From Rhynochetos jubatus (Eukaryota > Chordata > Aves > Eurypygiformes > Rhynochetidae): a stretch of 64,000 bases of DNA. The notes under the pieces are model-generated. The model was given only the letters and a program-made list of their open reading frames with translations. It was not told where the DNA came from and made no database searches. Location of the stretch: the NCBI GenBank assembly GCA_027574665.1, contig CM050649.1, positions 64,136,150 to 64,200,149 of the forward strand, read 5' to 3'. The translations under genes were made by a program, and so were the position numbers. Positions 60,913 to 64,000 of the stretch are shown here, piece after piece (the stretch's first letter is position 1; each line of letters starts with the position of its first letter).

Positions 60913-61513
60913 ATTAGTGTCATGACTTAACTCCAGCTGGCAACTAAGCACCACCCAGCTGCTTGCTCACTCCCCCGTGGTGGCATGGGGGAGAGAATTG
61001 GAAGGGTAAAAGTAAGAAAACTTGTGGGCTGAGATAAAAGTGGTTCAATAGGTAAAGCAAAAGCCACGCATACAGTCAAAGCAGAACAAGGAGTTCATTC
61101 ACCACTTCCCATGGGCAGGCAGGTGTTCAGCCATCCCCAGGAAAGCAGGGCTGTGTCACGTGTAACATGTACTTGGGAAGACAAATGCCATCACTCTGAA
61201 TGTCTCACCCTTCTTTCTTCTTCCCCCATGTTTATATGCTGAGCATGGCACCATATGGCATGGGATATCCCTTTGGTCAGTTGGCGTCAGCTGCCCTGGC
61301 TGTGTCCCCTCCCAACTTCTTGTGCACCCCCAGCCCACTCGCTGGTGGGGTGGGGTGAGAGGCAGGAAAGGCCTTGACTCTGTGTAAGCACTGCTTAGCA
61401 GGAACTGACAGATGTGTTGTCAGTGCTGTTTCCAGCACAAATCCAAAACACTGCCCCACACTGGCTACTGTGAAGAAAATGAACTCTGCCCCTGACAAAA
61501 CTAGCACAATTAG
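60913..61513 (-). mobile_element. Solo LTR of an avian endogenous retrovirus, with perfect 5-bp TSD
   Basis: A fossil LTR of 591 bases (60918-61508), read on the minus strand from TGTGCTAGTTTTG to ...TAAGTCATGACA. It is flanked by exact ATTAG repeats at 60913-60917 and 61509-61513, so it is a complete solo LTR. On the minus strand it has a TATA box (AGCATATAAAC, about 61231-61241). It lies antisense to HERC2 in intron 2. It is the longest uninterrupted member of the family here and can serve as the reference for the other copies. The 5-bp duplication suggests an ERVL-like (class III) element. Confidence 0.92.
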
Positions 61514-63128
61514 TCTAGCTTATTTTGGATCCCATGGAAACTATTGTGCTTAATAGCAGGGGCTAGAGGTGAAGAACTTTCATTTTCCTCCAGTGCAGGA
61601 AAAAACCTGAGGTGCAGAAGCTGTCTACAAGAGCAATAGGATGCATTTTCATCAGTGTTGAGTTCATGGTTGGCAGGTTATTTTTGTCATCTTTTGTCAC
61701 AGAGGTGAGAGTGAGCTTTTAAAAGCTTTTTTGTTTGTTTTTTAGCTTTTTTTTTTTTTTAGTTTTGGTTTTCTGATCAGAAAAATGAAGGACTTATGTA
61801 GAAGTTGTTATAGCAAACTGCAAATAAGAACTCCTACAGTTTTAAGGGAAGTGAAATTTGCAATAGGGATGATAAATATTAAATGGGGATAACAAAAAAT
61901 AGGAATTTAAAATAATTAAAAGGAGAAATAATGGTGTCCCTCCAAAATAACTGGTTCTAGAGGGAGGGGTGAGGACTATATGTGAAATGATAAGTTAGAG
62001 AAATTCCTGTTTATGTGAACATTTGGTCTCAAACACTACTACTGTTCTGCAAATGGAGAAAGAGAATTTCTTTTCTAAGTTTGAGGGAATTGAATGGTTT
62101 TTCTTTGCATGAGACTGTTAATAAACTTTTGCAACAAATGGAAGACTGTTGTTATGGGGACATGTCTAGTTTTAACCCCAGATCTGTTAAGGTAATTAAG
62201 GGCTGCTGAACTTAGTTCTGTGTTTGCTATCAGAGCTTTAGAGCAGCATGTTTAGATCTAATGGTGTTTCACTGTGCTTTGCATAGGTGTGATAAGCAGC
62301 TGTGGTTTCAGAGCATGGTTCAACAGGGAAGGAAGGAAGCTAGGACAAAATGCTGAAGATTATGACAATGAAAAAGGAAACACAAGTTGAATGGATTCAA
62401 AAAAATGAAAACAATGGAGAGACTTGGGAAAGGACACTGTTATGTGATTTTTTTTTTTTTCTTCATCATTACTGGGCTAAATTTTTCTTGTTTAAATCTG
62501 TTTCTAATGCAAAATGTTTTTTAATGTAGTCTAAAATACCCTCAATGGCTAATGCAGAAAAAACTGAACAGAAGTACAGATTCTCTCCCCCTTTTCTTGC
62601 TGGCAATTCTGAGGTGAAGGTTATTTAAGTAGCTTATATTTTAAATCCATATTGACGTTTTGTGATTATGAAGTCACTTCTTTGGTTTTCCAGTGCAGTT
62701 ATATAATCAGGAATGCTACCTGAATCAATCCTTGTCCTTTTGTGTCATTTTCTTTTCCTTGCTTCATTTTTCTTGAGCAAGAGTTTGCTTTTATGGAGGC
62801 TTCTGTGCTTTCTGTGGGAAAGTTTATGAAACCAAGAACATGATCTGCTCTACCACATGGAGTTAACTTTGTCTGACTTAAACGGTTGACTTTGTTCTAA
62901 GGTCAGCTGCTGATTACTCTTAAAATAGCTTATCAAAACCAAAATTTTAGTGGTGCTTTGAGAATTCTCAGAAACTTATCCACGGTTGTAAGATTTAATT
63001 TTCTTGAAATGTAAGGAAATGTTAATGCCAATGCCTTATTCTCTAGGGTTGACGGAGATGCACATAATTTTCACTTCCAGCCCTGTTGGAGGATGGCAGC
63101 ATCATATGCCAGCAACCAAACTAGATAT

Positions 63129-63416
63129 ACTTTTTAGAAGGGCCTGTAGTGACAGGTCAAGGGATAATGGTTTTAAATTCAAAGAGGGCAGATTTAGATT
63201 AGATATCAGGAAAAAGTTCTTCACAGAGAGGGTGGTGAGGCACTGGAACAGGTTGCCCAGAGCAGCTGTGGATGCCCCATTGCTGGAAGTGTTCCAGGCC
63301 AGGCTGGATGAGGTTTTGAGCAACCTGGTCTAGTGGAGGGTGTCCCTGCCCATGGCAGGGGGCTTGGAACCAGATGGTCTTTAAGGTCCCTTCCAACCAA
63401 AACTATTCTATGATAG
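63129..63416 (+). mobile_element. CR1 LINE 3' end in HERC2 intron 2
   Basis: 5'-truncated CR1 carrying the ORF2 terminus ([20 protein letters not shown] then VFQARLDEVLSNLV) and the 3' UTR with GGTCTTTAAGGTCCCTTCC, ending CTATTCTATGATAGG. It is in sense orientation to HERC2. Inactive fragment. Confidence 0.95.
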
Positions 63417-64000
63417 GATTCTAGGGTATGATCCCTTTGACTTAATTAAATGTTATACCAGGCAGAATAATTTGCAGTCTAACTGCAGAGGTAAGATTAA
63501 CAAAAGATTAGACTGGGGGCTGCCCAGTTTACTGTACAGTATAAGTACTCTTTGAAGTCTGTTTGGGCCCATGTTTTCTGGCTTGGGATAAGCGAGCAGG
63601 GCTGAGATTTAGGTCTGTGTGGGAAGTATGAATTTGGTGAGATAAATGCTTGCACGTACAGAGGCCAAGGCATGGTCTAGGGATGAGTGTGTGTGGCTTG
63701 GGCTTTGTGAAGGTGAAGTGTGTGGGAGATGAGTATATTTGGCTATGATCTTACCCAAGAGGAGGACAGGAGGTGTCATGGCAAGAACAAGGCAGATTTT
63801 GGCCTTGGGGAATGGCACTTGATTTGGTGGTATGAGTAGGAGGATTAAGAACACATGTACCCTGATGCCATCAAGCTATTAAGAGGCAGAACCCATTTGT
63901 ATTTCTGGAGTGATAGGGTGATCCCAACAGCTGGGATCTGGAGGCTGAAGTGAACCTAACTGGGAATGAGTGCCAAACCCTCTATTGTGACTGGCTTAGA

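Larger units (their letters stand above)
57053..64000 (+). other. HERC2: HERC2 intron 2 (runs off the window)
   Basis: Begins with GTAAGGAG and continues to the end. No sequence encoding the next HERC2 segment (human LAFTRDGLCGLWNEM) was found, so the intron is at least 6.9 kb. It contains a solo LTR (60918-61508) and a CR1 tail (63129-63416). A few T-rich runs (61745-61760, 62450-62460) are present. The remainder is AT-rich and unremarkable. Confidence 0.85.

Noticed and set aside
60913-61513. A full provirus using the LTRs in this window as its two ends.
   Set aside because: The two best-bounded LTR copies carry their own target-site duplications, which differ, and no retroviral internal region lies between neighbouring copies. 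They are separate solo LTRs.

Overview
This window is bird nuclear DNA. Two vertebrate genes can be read directly, and the repeat content is avian: CR1 LINE 3' ends that stop in the typical ATTCTATGAT-like octamer, and solo LTRs of an endogenous retrovirus family that I know to be common in bird genomes. From memory, the LTR family suggests Neoaves rather than chicken, but that is only an inference. No bacterial, CRISPR or operon-like features were seen.

Layout. Positions 1-200 are a GC-rich edge that fits the 5' end of NIPA2, which lies beside NIPA1 in other vertebrates. NIPA1 (Mg2+ transporter, minus strand) fills about 3.3-19.6 kb. All five coding exons were placed with consensus splice sites and compatible phases, giving a 323-residue protein, followed by a 3' UTR of about 4.9 kb. 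Its CpG-island promoter (about 18.7-20.1 kb) carries two perfect palindromic CRE sites, a pentanucleotide repeat block and an 18-bp minisatellite. From 20.1 to 55.8 kb is intergenic DNA with no recognisable gene. It holds most of the mobile elements: one plus-strand solo LTR, one truncated LTR, one solo LTR that took in two CR1 copies, and several other CR1 fragments. HERC2 (giant E3 ubiquitin ligase, plus strand) starts at the right: a CpG-island promoter with CCAAT and GC boxes, a noncoding exon 1 ending at 56145, and the first coding exon (56936-57052). The rest of the window is HERC2 intron 2, with one solo LTR and one CR1 fragment.

NIPA1 and HERC2 are divergent, with start codons 37.6 kb apart. 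In humans the NIPA1 block and HERC2 lie at opposite ends of the Prader-Willi/Angelman region, so this window shows a compact arrangement. The two proteins are not known to work in one pathway; the link is one of position. I found no previously undescribed gene system. The most useful novelties are the paired CRE promoter, the lack of a polyalanine tract in NIPA1, the nested LTR/CR1 structure with readable target-site duplications, and one exon-like open segment in the intergenic region.
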